From positions 186,001 to 250,000 of the forward strand of contig NZ_NIWU01000006.1 of NCBI RefSeq assembly GCF_002236105.1: a stretch of 64,000 nt of DNA, in the 5' to 3' direction. Shown here one piece after another: positions 18,365 to 26,452 of the stretch (position 1 is the stretch's first letter; every line of letters starts with the position of its first letter). The translations under genes were made by a program, and so were the position numbers. Source of the stretch: Pseudomonas umsongensis. GTDB lineage: Bacteria; Pseudomonadota; Gammaproteobacteria; Pseudomonadales; Pseudomonadaceae. The notes beneath the pieces were generated by a model, which was given only the letters and a program-made list of their open reading frames with translations, did not search any database and was not told the DNA's origin.

Positions 18365-19060
18365 ATGTCCAACTTGCCTGTTCATGTGTCCTCCGCGAGC
18401 CTGCCCAAGGGCCTCCCAGACGCGTTTTTCGACCGCGACGCGCAAATTCTCGCCCGCGACTTGCTGGGCAAAGTCATTCGTCATCGGGTCGGTGATCTGT
18501 GGCTCAGCGCGCGGATCATCGAGACAGAAGCCTACTATTGCGCAGAAAAAGGCAGCCACGCCTCCCTCGGCTATACGGAAAAGCGTAAGGCTTTATTTCT
18601 GGATGGCGGGCACATCTATATGTATTACGCCCGCGGAGGTGACTCGCTGAACTTCAGCGCCCAGGGCCCGGGTAACGCAGTGCTGATCAAGTCCGCCTAC
18701 CCTTGGGTCGATGAACTGAGCGGACCTTCGAGCCTGGCGCAGATGCTGCTGAACAACCCCGACGCCCAGGGCCGCCCTCGCCCGTCGCAAAAGCTTTGCG
18801 CGGGGCAAACGCTGCTGTGCAAGGCCCTGGGCCTGAAAGTGCCGGTCTGGGACGCCAAGCGCTTCGACCATGAGGTGCTGCTGGTGGAAGACGTCGGCCA
18901 GACGCCCGCCCATGTTATCCAGGCCACGCGCCTGGGCATTCCCCATGGGCGCGACGACCACCTGATGTACCGCTTCGTTGACGCGGCCTATGCCGCCTAT
19001 TGCACGCGGAACCCGCTGCGGCGGGGCCAGGTCGAAGGTCGCGACTACATCCTGCTGTGA
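18365..19060 (+). CDS. mpg: DNA-3-methyladenine glycosylase (AAG/MPG family)
   Basis: Excises alkylated purines such as 3-methyladenine to begin base-excision repair. The 231-residue product shows the AAG signature: FFDRDAQILARDLLGKVI, ARIIETEAYY with the catalytic glutamate, GHIYMYYARGGD, and the C-terminal RFVDAAYAAYCTRNPLRRG. It is transcribed away from proA and followed after ten bases by a REP doublet. Confidence 0.94.
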   Translation: MSNLPVHVSSASLPKGLPDAFFDRDAQILARDLLGKVIRHRVGDLWLSARIIETEAYYCAEKGSHASLGYTEKRKALFLDGGHIYMYYARGGDSLNFSAQGPGNAVLIKSAYPWVDELSGPSSLAQMLLNNPDAQGRPRPSQKLCAGQTLLCKALGLKVPVWDAKRFDHEVLLVEDVGQTPAHVIQATRLGIPHGRDDHLMYRFVDAAYAAYCTRNPLRRGQVEGRDYILL

Positions 19061-19070
19061 GCCCGGTGCC

Positions 19071-19150
19071 TGTAGGAGCTGCCGCAGGCTGCGATCTTTT
19101 GCTTTTAAAGGGTCAAGATCAAAAGATCGCAGCCTGCGGCAGCTCCTACA
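19071..19150. repeat. REP doublet (REPIN), GTAGGAGCTGCCGCAGG family
   Basis: Inverted copies of TGTAGGAGCTGCCGCAGGCT extending to ..GCGATCTTTTG, separated by a short A/T-rich spacer, form a nearly complete 80-base hairpin. The same family recurs at 20545, 25462, 29936 and 57887. Confidence 0.9.
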
Positions 19151-19219
19151 GAGGTTTGTGGTGTTGTGTAGATTTTGTTCGCCCGCCAAGGGCCACTTGA
19201 ATTCAATGGAGTTGTTTTT

Positions 19220-20536
19220 ATGGGCCCATGGCTCGATAGCGTGACCGGTTGGTTGACGGTCAACCCGCAATGGTTGGCGGCAGCGGTATTTATCGTGGCC
19301 TTTGTCGAGTGCCTGGCGATTGCCGGCCTGATCGTGCCGGGAACGGTATTGCTGTTCGCCGTGGCGGTACTGGCCGGCAGCGGCGCGCTGTCGCTGAGTG
19401 AAACGCTGCTGCTGGGGTTTCTCGCCGGCGTGCTGGGCGACGTGGTCTCGTATTTCCTCGGCCGACACTTCCATCAGAACATCCGGCGCCTGCCCGGCTT
19501 GCGTCATCACCCGGAATGGATCGCCGGGGCCGAGGCGTATTTCCAGCGCTATGGCATCGCCAGCCTGCTGGTCGGACGCTTCATCGGCCCCTTGCGCCCC
19601 ATGTTGCCGATGGTCGCCGGGATGTTCGACATGCCGTTCCCACGGTTCTTTGCGGTCAGCCTGCTAGCCGGTGCGGGCTGGTCGGTGGCGTACCTGCTAC
19701 CGGGATGGGCCACGGGCGCGGCGATTCGCCTGCCACTGCCCGAAGGCTTCTGGCCTGAAGCCGGCATCGTCGCCGGCAGCATTACACTCATGATCGGGCT
19801 TAGCGCCACCAGCAGCCTGCGCCGCCATCGCAAGGCCACGGTGTTCATTGCCGGCATGAGCTTGCTGATTCTGGCGGGCCTGTTTATCGGCTATCCGCAT
19901 CTGAATGCCCTCGACCAAGGCGTGATGACCCTGGTGCAGGAACACCGCAGCCCGATGCTCGATGAAGTGGCGGTGGTCTTCACCCTCATCGGCGAATTCC
20001 GCAACATGCTGATCTTCAGCGCCTTGCTGGTGGTGCTGCTGCTGGTTACACGGCAATGGCGCCAGCTGATCTTCGCCACCACCACCCTGCTTTGCACCGC
20101 CCTGGGCAACACCCTGACCAAACACTTCTTTGCCCGCCTGCGCCCCGAAGTATTGAGCGACCCGCTGACCAGCTACAGCATGCCCAGCGGCCACGCCTCC
20201 GGGTCATTCGCGCTGTTCCTGACCCTCGCCGTACTGGCCGGCCGCGGACAACCCCCGCGCATGCGCCTGACCTGGCTGTTGGTGGCGTGCCTGCCGGCGC
20301 TGGCAATTTCCCTGTCGCGGGTTTACCTCGGCGCACACTGGCCGACAGATGTGCTGGCAGGAGCGATGCTGGCATCGTGCGTCTGCGCCGCGAGCCTGTG
20401 GCTCAGCCAGCGCCAGACCTCGCTGAACGCCATGCCGCCAAAAGTCTGGTGGCTGGTGCTGCCGTCACTGGTGGCATTGTTCGGGTTCTTCGTATTGAGG
20501 CATTTGCCACATACGATGTTGCGGTACGCGTATTAG
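19220..20536 (+). CDS. DedA-PAP2 fusion membrane protein
   Basis: A 438-residue inner-membrane protein made of two families. Residues about 1-200 are a DedA/VTT domain (FVECLAIAGLIVPGTVLLF, SYFLGRHFHQNI, FIGPLRPMLPMVAG), the class now linked to undecaprenyl-phosphate or phospholipid flipping. Residues about 230-400 are a type-2 phosphatidic acid phosphatase with all three motifs: KHFFARLRP, SMPSGHAS and SRVYLGAHWPTD. Combining a lipid flippase and a lipid phosphatase suggests recycling of undecaprenyl pyrophosphate or a phospholipid; this is inference. Start 19220 has GGAG upstream. REP doublets lie on both sides. Confidence 0.92.
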   Translation: MGPWLDSVTGWLTVNPQWLAAAVFIVAFVECLAIAGLIVPGTVLLFAVAVLAGSGALSLSETLLLGFLAGVLGDVVSYFLGRHFHQNIRRLPGLRHHPEWIAGAEAYFQRYGIASLLVGRFIGPLRPMLPMVAGMFDMPFPRFFAVSLLAGAGWSVAYLLPGWATGAAIRLPLPEGFWPEAGIVAGSITLMIGLSATSSLRRHRKATVFIAGMSLLILAGLFIGYPHLNALDQGVMTLVQEHRSPMLDEVAVVFTLIGEFRNMLIFSALLVVLLLVTRQWRQLIFATTTLLCTALGNTLTKHFFARLRPEVLSDPLTSYSMPSGHASGSFALFLTLAVLAGRGQPPRMRLTWLLVACLPALAISLSRVYLGAHWPTDVLAGAMLASCVCAASLWLSQRQTSLNAMPPKVWWLVLPSLVALFGFFVLRHLPHTMLRYAY

Positions 20537-20544
20537 CCAAAAGC

Positions 20545-20622
20545 AAAAGATCGCAGCCTGCGGCAGCTCCTACAGAATGCATACCAAATTCATGTAGGAG
20601 CTGCCGCAGGCTGCGATCTTTT
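20545..20622. repeat. REP doublet (REPIN), GTAGGAGCTGCCGCAGG family
   Basis: Perfect 30-base inverted arms (20545-20574 and 20593-20622) around an 18-base spacer, between two convergent genes whose stops lie within nine bases of either edge. Confidence 0.9.
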
Positions 20623-20629
20623 GGCCGCG

Positions 20630-21220
20630 TCAGGCGAACAACTCGCCCTGCAACTCATCCAGCAACGCCTGAATCGCATCCAGCCGCTGCTGCGGATCAT
20701 CGAGTTGCAACAGATCGATCTTGTCCTCTTCGGCGAAGGGCAACAGGTACGCCAACTGGTTGGCCAGTGATTGCTGGCCCGCCGCTTCGGTACCCATGTT
20801 CAGCGCTTCGACCATCGGGTGTTCGGCCAGGGCCTTGAGCAAGGCCACCAGGTCGGCATCTTCGTCCTGCAGGGGTTGCTCGGGCTCGTCTTCCAGCCAT
20901 TCGACCTCGGCCAGGATCAGTTGGTCGCGCTGGACTTCGGTAGACAACACTTTGAACCGTCGCCCGCCCTCGACCCGAATACCCAGCAGGCCGTTGTCCT
21001 GCTGCTGAAAATCGGTGATACGCGCTTCACAACCGACCATGGCAAAGCCCTGCGGCGCGATACCGACTTCACTTCCCTCAAGGATGCACACCACGCCAAA
21101 GCCGCCGCCCTGTTTCATGCAGCGACCGATCATGTCCAGGTAACGCGCCTCGAAGATCTGCAGGTCGAGGATGCAACCAGGAAACAACACCGTGTTCAGC
21201 GGAAAAAGCGGCAGACTCAT
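20630..21220 (-). CDS. LON-domain (Lon N-terminal-like) protein
   Basis: A 196-residue cytoplasmic protein consisting of the substrate-binding LON domain without ATPase or protease domains. Hallmarks are LPLFPLNTVLFPGCILDLQIFEARYLDM, IGIAPQG-like text and GIRVEGGRRFKV. Its role is unknown; stand-alone LON proteins may bind unfolded substrates. The ATG at 21220 has AAGGA eight bases upstream; the ATG at 21226 would be too close to that site. It lies 11 bases after lrgB on the same strand and is probably co-transcribed with it. Confidence 0.9.
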   Translation of the reverse strand: MSLPLFPLNTVLFPGCILDLQIFEARYLDMIGRCMKQGGGFGVVCILEGSEVGIAPQGFAMVGCEARITDFQQQDNGLLGIRVEGGRRFKVLSTEVQRDQLILAEVEWLEDEPEQPLQDEDADLVALLKALAEHPMVEALNMGTEAAGQQSLANQLAYLLPFAEEDKIDLLQLDDPQQRLDAIQALLDELQGELFA

Positions 21221-21231
21221 AGACATATTCC

Positions 21232-21948
21232 TTACACCACCATCGACACCGCCAACGGCAGGAATACCGCCGTGGCCACGCCCATCAAACTCATCGCCAG
21301 CGCCGCGAAGGCGCCGCATTCGTCACTTTCCTGCATCGCTACCGCAGTGCCCACCGCGTGGGCGGTCATGCCCAGTGCCATGCCGCGAGCCTCTGGACTG
21401 TGGACACCGAGCCGGGTCAACAGACTCGGACCGAAGATAGCCCCGATCACTCCGGTGATCAAAACGAACACCGCCGCCAGCGCGGCGACACCACCAATCT
21501 GCTCGGCCACCAGCATGGCGATAGGCGATGTTACCGATTTCGGCGCCATGGTCATCAGGATCATGTGTTCGGCGCCGAACCACCAGCCCAACAGCACCCC
21601 CATGCATGTGGCGACCACACCACCTATCACCAGCGTAGTAAATATCGGCCAGAACAACTGTCGAATCCGCCGCAGATTGAGGTAAAGCGGCACCGCCAGC
21701 GCGACCGTCGCGGGGCCGAGCAGAATACTCAGGATCTCAGTGCTCTTGCGGTACTCGGCGTAGGTCAGGCCGCAGCCCACCAGCACACCGATCACCAGCA
21801 ACATGGAGACCAGCACGGGCTGCAAAAAGATCCAGCGGGTTTTCTCGAACGCTGCCAGTACCAGCTGATAGGCACCGAGCGTGATGCCGATACCAAACAA
21901 CGGATGATGAATCACTGACGTCCAGGCGCCGTGCCAGTCAAGGATCAT
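21232..21948 (-). CDS. lrgB: LrgB/CidB-family membrane protein
   Basis: A 238-residue polytopic inner-membrane protein of the LrgB family, associated with holin-like control of murein hydrolases and with organic-acid export. Family text includes PATVALAVPLYLNL, GPSLLTRLGV, ARGMALGMTAHAVGTA and MGVATAVFLP. The ATG overlaps the lrgA stop by four bases (ATGA), the classic lrgAB arrangement. Confidence 0.92.
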   Translation of the reverse strand: MILDWHGAWTSVIHHPLFGIGITLGAYQLVLAAFEKTRWIFLQPVLVSMLLVIGVLVGCGLTYAEYRKSTEILSILLGPATVALAVPLYLNLRRIRQLFWPIFTTLVIGGVVATCMGVLLGWWFGAEHMILMTMAPKSVTSPIAMLVAEQIGGVAALAAVFVLITGVIGAIFGPSLLTRLGVHSPEARGMALGMTAHAVGTAVAMQESDECGAFAALAMSLMGVATAVFLPLAVSMVV

Positions 21949-22310
21949 TGGCCGTCCCCAGGATGAACATGGCGCTTGACCATGCGCTGCATGAGGACTC
22001 CGGCGAACGCCATCGACAGCAACAATGACAACACCAGCGCGCCGACAATCGCCCAGAAATCGGCGGCGATGTCCGCGGCGTACACCATCACCCCCACCGC
22101 CGGTGGCACCAGCAGTAACGGCAGGTAGCGCAGCAGGCTGCTGGCTGCAAGGTTCAACGGCTCGCCGACCTGGCCACGACCGATGAGAAATATCAGTAAC
22201 AGCAGCAGACCGATAATCGGCCCCGGCAGGAAGGGTAAAAACAAATGGTTGGTCGCGGTGCCGAGCAATTGGAACAGCACCAGCCAGGTCAGGCCACGTA
22301 ACAACATCAA
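21945..22310 (-). CDS. lrgA: LrgA/CidA-family holin-like protein
   Basis: A 121-residue protein with about four membrane segments and the family signature FLPGPIIGLLLLLIFL, followed by a charged tail (RMVKRHVHPGDGQ). It is predicted to form a membrane complex with LrgB, whose gene overlaps its stop. It diverges from the MaoC gene across 191 bases. Confidence 0.92.
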   Translation of the reverse strand: MMLLRGLTWLVLFQLLGTATNHLFLPFLPGPIIGLLLLLIFLIGRGQVGEPLNLAASSLLRYLPLLLVPPAVGVMVYAADIAADFWAIVGALVLSLLLSMAFAGVLMQRMVKRHVHPGDGQ

Positions 22311-22501
22311 TGATCCCCCGCAAAATCCGTCACCCGCATTGGCCGACGCATTATAAGCACGCTTGCGCTATGGATCGGCATTCGCCATAAGCATGGTCAG
22401 TTGACCGCAGCGTTTTGCCATGGTGATCTAAAGTGGTAATCCGGGAGGTCAAATCCCCCCACCTAAAAACTATAAAACCGATGAACCCAAGGAGAGTCTC
22501 A

Positions 22502-22957
22502 ATGCCCTTTGTACCTGCTGCAGAGCTCAAAGATTATGTCGGCAAGGAACTCGGATGTTCCGAATGGCTCACCATCGATCAGGAACGCATCAACCTGTTC
22601 GCCGAAGCCACAGGGGACTTCCAGTTCATCCATGTCGACCCGGCCAAAGCCGCGCAAACGCCGTTTGGCAGCACCATCGCCCATGGTTTCCTTTCGCTGT
22701 CGCTGATTCCAAAATTGATGGAAGACATCCTCGTCATGCCCGAAGGCTTGAAGATGGTGGTCAACTACGGCCTGGATAGCGTGCGTTTCATTCAGCCGGT
22801 CAAGGTCGACTCGAAGGTGCGCCTCAAGGTCGAACTGTCCGAGGTCACCGAGAAAAAACCCGGCCAATTGCTGCTCAAGGCCATCGCCACACTGGAAATC
22901 GAAGGCATGGAGAAACCGGCGTACGTCGCCGAATCCCTGTCACTCTGCTTCGTGTAA
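22502..22957 (+). CDS. MaoC-like hydratase
   Basis: A 151-residue single hot-dog domain of the MaoC/(R)-specific enoyl-CoA hydratase type. The hydratase motif is intact: FAEATGDFQFIHVDP followed by FGSTIAHGFLSLSL, with the catalytic Asp and His. It would hydrate trans-2-enoyl-CoA, possibly linking beta-oxidation and polyhydroxyalkanoate precursors, but the substrate cannot be read from sequence. A strong AGGAG site lies eight bases before the ATG at 22502. Confidence 0.9.
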   Translation: MPFVPAAELKDYVGKELGCSEWLTIDQERINLFAEATGDFQFIHVDPAKAAQTPFGSTIAHGFLSLSLIPKLMEDILVMPEGLKMVVNYGLDSVRFIQPVKVDSKVRLKVELSEVTEKKPGQLLLKAIATLEIEGMEKPAYVAESLSLCFV

Positions 22958-22965
22958 GCCCTGCC

Positions 22966-22995
22966 GGTGCGAAGCAGCACACGCTGTTTCGCACC
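22966..22995 (+). terminator. hairpin after the MaoC gene
   Basis: Inverted repeat GGTGCGAA/TTCGCACC (22966-22973 and 22988-22995) with an inner CAGC/GCTG pairing, starting nine bases after the stop. There is no T-run directly after, so it may stabilise or pause rather than terminate. Confidence 0.4.
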
Positions 22996-23069
22996 AGATG
23001 CTTTTCTACCGGCTGTATATGGACACATGGCTGCGGCATACTCGGTCGCCTAATTGCCCGGAACCCGCT

Positions 23070-24788
23070 ATGCGCCCACTTGCACTCCTCGCCTTGACCC
23101 TGATGCTCACCGCTTGCGGCGACGGCGAATCGCTATTGCCCGCGGACGCCCGCCTGCCGGACGGCGGACGCTATCGCGGAGACCTGGTCAACGGATTGCT
23201 GCAGGGCCAGGGCCGTATCGATTACCCGAACGGCAGCTGGTACGCCGGCGAGTTCGACCAGGGCCAATGGCATGGCCAGGGTGAGTGGCATGGCAGCAAT
23301 GGCGAGGCTTATCGCGGCCAGTTCAAGCAAGGCCTGTTTGACGGCCAGGGAACCCTGACCACCAACGCCGGCAGCTACAACGGCGGTTTCAAGCTGGGCC
23401 GTCGCGACGGCGAAGGCACCCTCAAAGAAAACGGCATGATCTACCGTGGCGAATTCAAGGCCGATCAATTTTCAGGGCTCGGTCGCCTGGAACTCGAAGA
23501 TGGCAGTGCATACCAGGGCCAGTTCGCCCACGGCAAGCCCAACGGCGAGGGCCAGCGCAGCGACGGCAGCGGCAATCAATTCACCGGACACTTCGTCGAC
23601 GGTCAGCTGGAAGGTAACGGAACCTTCAACAGTGCGGAAGGTGACATCTATGTCGGCGCGTTCAAAAACAACCAATTGCACGGCAAGGGCCGTTATGAAA
23701 ATGCCGATGGCGACGTATGGCTGGGTCAATTCAAGGAAGGCTCGCTAAACGGCAAGGGCGAATTGATCGGCGCCGACGGCAGCCACTACATCGGCCACTT
23801 CAATGACTGGCGCTTCAGCGGCCAAGGTCGCTTGAACCTGGCCGACGGTAGTTTCTACACCGGCCAATTCGACAACGACACTTATTCCGGACGCGGCACC
23901 CTGGTCCTCACCGACGGCGCCGTGCTCAGTGGCACCTGGATCAACGGCCAGCGCGTGCGCGACGCCGAAGGCAAATTACTGCCAGACACCCTCGAGCTGG
24001 GTTTGCTGGCCCAGGGACGCTTGCTCGAAGAAGCGTTTACCAACGTCCCAGCCTCAACCCCGGCGGTAGAGCTGTACACCCTGACCCTTGGCGGCGATGG
24101 CAAGCAGAGTGTTTTCCTGCGTGAATCGGACTATGTCGCGAACATGCTCACCAGCCGTTTCGGTGCCTATGGCCAAATCCGCCTGGTGAACCATCGCGAC
24201 CACCTCGGCGACCGGCCGATGGCCACCCGCGAGAACCTGAGGCGCTCCGCCGTGACGCTGGCCGAACGCACTGGCCCGGAAGACCTGATTTTCATCTACC
24301 TGACCAGTCACGGCACCAGCGAGCACGAACTGGTGCTCGACCAGCCGCGCATGGAACTGGCCGATCTGCCGGCCGACGAGCTTGCCGCCGTCCTCGCCCC
24401 ACTGAAAAACCGCGACAAGATCATCGTGATTTCGTCCTGCTACTCCGGCGGTTTCATCCCCGCCCTGAAAGACGAACGCACCCTGATCATGACCGCCTCG
24501 CGCGCTGACCGCGTGTCTTTCGGTTGTTCCGAAGAAGCCAACTTCACCTACTTCGGCGATGCCCTGTTTGCCCGGGCACTGAACCAGACCGATGACTTGG
24601 AACAAGCCTTCAAACTGGCCAAGGCCACCGTCGCCGAGCGCGAGCTGACAGACAATTTCGAAGCCTCCGAACCGCAGATCTGGGCGCCTAGAACCGTGCT
24701 CTCGCACTGGCAACTGTTACGCAAGCAGCAGGCAAGAAAAGCCCTGCAAAGTGTTTCCATTGACAACAAGGATGCAAAGAACAACTAA
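23070..24788 (+). CDS. MORN-repeat lipoprotein with C13 (legumain-like) peptidase domain
   Basis: A 572-residue predicted lipoprotein (signal peptide with lipobox LMLTAC). Residues about 30-300 hold roughly a dozen MORN-type repeats of about 23 residues (pattern Y.G.F..G...G.G...). The C-terminal third is a caspase-fold C13 peptidase domain: YLTSHG with the catalytic His at 414, and VISSCYSGG with the nucleophile Cys at 457. Both catalytic residues are present, so it should be active. The catalytic domain would face the periplasm or cell surface. The MORN part probably binds the envelope or a partner. Legumain-type proteases are uncommon in bacteria; substrate and role are unknown. The next gene follows after 27 bases. 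Confidence 0.87.
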   Translation: MRPLALLALTLMLTACGDGESLLPADARLPDGGRYRGDLVNGLLQGQGRIDYPNGSWYAGEFDQGQWHGQGEWHGSNGEAYRGQFKQGLFDGQGTLTTNAGSYNGGFKLGRRDGEGTLKENGMIYRGEFKADQFSGLGRLELEDGSAYQGQFAHGKPNGEGQRSDGSGNQFTGHFVDGQLEGNGTFNSAEGDIYVGAFKNNQLHGKGRYENADGDVWLGQFKEGSLNGKGELIGADGSHYIGHFNDWRFSGQGRLNLADGSFYTGQFDNDTYSGRGTLVLTDGAVLSGTWINGQRVRDAEGKLLPDTLELGLLAQGRLLEEAFTNVPASTPAVELYTLTLGGDGKQSVFLRESDYVANMLTSRFGAYGQIRLVNHRDHLGDRPMATRENLRRSAVTLAERTGPEDLIFIYLTSHGTSEHELVLDQPRMELADLPADELAAVLAPLKNRDKIIVISSCYSGGFIPALKDERTLIMTASRADRVSFGCSEEANFTYFGDALFARALNQTDDLEQAFKLAKATVAERELTDNFEASEPQIWAPRTVLSHWQLLRKQQARKALQSVSIDNKDAKNN

Positions 24789-24815
24789 GCTGAACAGTAT
24801 CAAGGGAGAAACACT

Positions 24816-25457
24816 ATGTACTTGACGCCTCAGCACGTGTTGCTTGCCGGAGCCACCGGATTAACCGGTGAACACTTACTTGATCGCTTGCTCAACGAGC
24901 CAACGATATCGCGAGTATTGGCCCCTTCACGCCGGCCACTGGCCGAGCATCCCCACTTGGAAAATCCGGTGGGCGATCCCTCTGAGTTTCTGCCGCAATT
25001 GAACGGCCGCGTTGACATCGCCTACTGCTGCCTGGGCACTACAATCAAACAGGCCGGCTCGGAGGAGGCGTTTCGCGCGGTGGACCTGGACATGGTGGTG
25101 GCTTTCGCCAAACGTGCCCGGGAGATGGGCGCCCGGCACCTGATCGTGATCAGCGCCCTGGGTGCCGATCGCAGATCCTCGATTTTCTACAACCGGGTCA
25201 AAGGCGAGATGGAACATGCCTTGCGCGCGCAGAATTGGCCACAGTTGACCATCTGCCGTCCATCGTTGCTGCTGGGCGAACGCACTGAACCACGCCTGGG
25301 CGAGCAGTTCGCCGGGCCTTTGTCGAAACTGATTCCCGGCAAATACCGAGGCATTGAAGCCTGCCAACTGGCCCGCGCGATGTGGCGCCTCGCTCTGGAG
25401 GAGCAGGATGGGGTGCGGATTGTCGAGTCGGACGAGTTGAGGAAGTTGGGGAAATAG
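24816..25457 (+). CDS. NAD(P)-binding Rossmann-fold protein (atypical SDR)
   Basis: A 213-residue protein with an N-terminal dinucleotide-binding motif (VLLAGATGLTGEHLL), DIAYCCLGTT, ISALGADRRSSIFYNRVKGEME and CRPSLLLGERTE. This pattern fits the HTATIP2/TIP30-like atypical short-chain dehydrogenases. Enzymatic substrate is unknown. It lies 27 bases after the MORN-peptidase gene, so the two may be one transcript, and ends four bases before a REP doublet. Confidence 0.85.
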   Translation: MYLTPQHVLLAGATGLTGEHLLDRLLNEPTISRVLAPSRRPLAEHPHLENPVGDPSEFLPQLNGRVDIAYCCLGTTIKQAGSEEAFRAVDLDMVVAFAKRAREMGARHLIVISALGADRRSSIFYNRVKGEMEHALRAQNWPQLTICRPSLLLGERTEPRLGEQFAGPLSKLIPGKYRGIEACQLARAMWRLALEEQDGVRIVESDELRKLGK

Positions 25458-25461
25458 ATCA

Positions 25462-25538
25462 AAAGATCGCAGCCTGCGGCAGCTCCTACAGGGTGTACAC
25501 ACTCCCAATGTAGGAGCTGCCGCAGGCTGCGATCTTTT
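25462..25538. repeat. REP doublet (REPIN), GTAGGAGCTGCCGCAGG family
   Basis: Perfect 30-base inverted arms (25462-25491 and 25509-25538) around 17 bases, filling the gap between two convergent genes. Confidence 0.9.
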
Positions 25539-25542
25539 GTCT

Positions 25543-25827
25543 TTACAGTCCACCCGTTGCCTGAAAGCTGACCCCGATCACAGTCAGCAGCGACAACGGC
25601 AACAGCAGCGTGTCGAGCAACGCGCTGGCCGGCAGATCTACACCCGGATAGCTCGGTGCCTCGGCACCAAAACGGTCCATCGCGCAGCAGCCGCCATTGA
25701 GCGCATACCAATCCAGCCGCGTCCCGGAGTAGACCACTGGCGCTCCCGGCTTGGCAGCATCCAGCGTACGCGCCGTGGCACATCCCGCCAGCTGTAGCGC
25801 CAGCACAATCACCAGCAGCTTATTCAT
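25543..25827 (-). CDS. YceK/YidQ-family (DUF1375) lipoprotein
   Basis: A small 94-residue predicted lipoprotein: MNKLLVIVLALQLAGCAT gives the lipobox. The YceK-like text PVVYSGTRLDWYAL, SYPGVDLPASALLDTLLLPLSL is present. No function is established for the family. Its start overlaps the ubiX stop by eight bases, so it is translated from the mpl-ubiX transcript. Confidence 0.85.
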   Translation of the reverse strand: MNKLLVIVLALQLAGCATARTLDAAKPGAPVVYSGTRLDWYALNGGCCAMDRFGAEAPSYPGVDLPASALLDTLLLPLSLLTVIGVSFQATGGL

Positions 25828-26452
25828 CGCTGCTCAGATGATATTCACCCCAACGCGGCAGCATGTCCTGGGGAATGCTCAGCAGATTGAGGATCCGCGC
25901 CACGACGAAATCGATCAGGTCGTCGATGGTTTGTGGCTGATGATAGAAACCCGGCGATGCCGGCAAAATCGTCACGCCCATGTTCGACAACTTGAGCATG
26001 TGCTCCAGGTGAATGCTTGAATATGGCGCTTCACGCGGCACCAGGATCAACTGGCGGCGCTCCTTGAGCGTCACATCGGCGGCACGTTCGATCAGGTTGT
26101 TGCAGGCTCCCGTCGCGATGGCCGACAGCGTCCCGGTAGAGCATGGCACTACCACCATCGCCGCCGGCGCGCCGGAGCCCGAGGCCACCGGCGACATCCA
26201 GTCTTCCTTGCCGTAGACCCGAATCTGCCCGGCGGCGGCACCGGTGTACTCGGTAAGGAAGGCTTGCATCGCCTGTGGCTTGGGCGGCAACGTGACGTCG
26301 GTTTCGGTAGCCATCACCAGTTGCGCGGCCTTGGAAATCAGGAAGTGCACTTCGCGGTCTTCGCGCACCAGGCAATCGAGCAGGCGCAAGCCGTACTGGG
26401 CGCCGGAAGCGCCGGTCATCGCCAGCGTGATGCGATCGGGACCGTTGCTCAT
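25820..26452 (-). CDS. ubiX: flavin prenyltransferase UbiX
   Basis: Makes prenylated FMN, the cofactor of UbiD-type decarboxylases in ubiquinone synthesis. The 210-residue product has ITLAMTGASGAQYGLRLLDC (FMN phosphate-binding), PCSTGTLSAIATGACNNLIERAADV and LVPREAPYSSIHLEHMLKL. Its start overlaps the mpl stop by four bases (ATGA). Confidence 0.96.
   Translation of the reverse strand: MSNGPDRITLAMTGASGAQYGLRLLDCLVREDREVHFLISKAAQLVMATETDVTLPPKPQAMQAFLTEYTGAAAGQIRVYGKEDWMSPVASGSGAPAAMVVVPCSTGTLSAIATGACNNLIERAADVTLKERRQLILVPREAPYSSIHLEHMLKLSNMGVTILPASPGFYHQPQTIDDLIDFVVARILNLLSIPQDMLPRWGEYHLSSDE

Noticed and set aside
19071..19150. Repeated palindromes as a CRISPR array
   Set aside because: Copies are scattered over the window as inverted pairs between genes, without regular direct repeats, unique spacers or cas genes; they are REP doublets.
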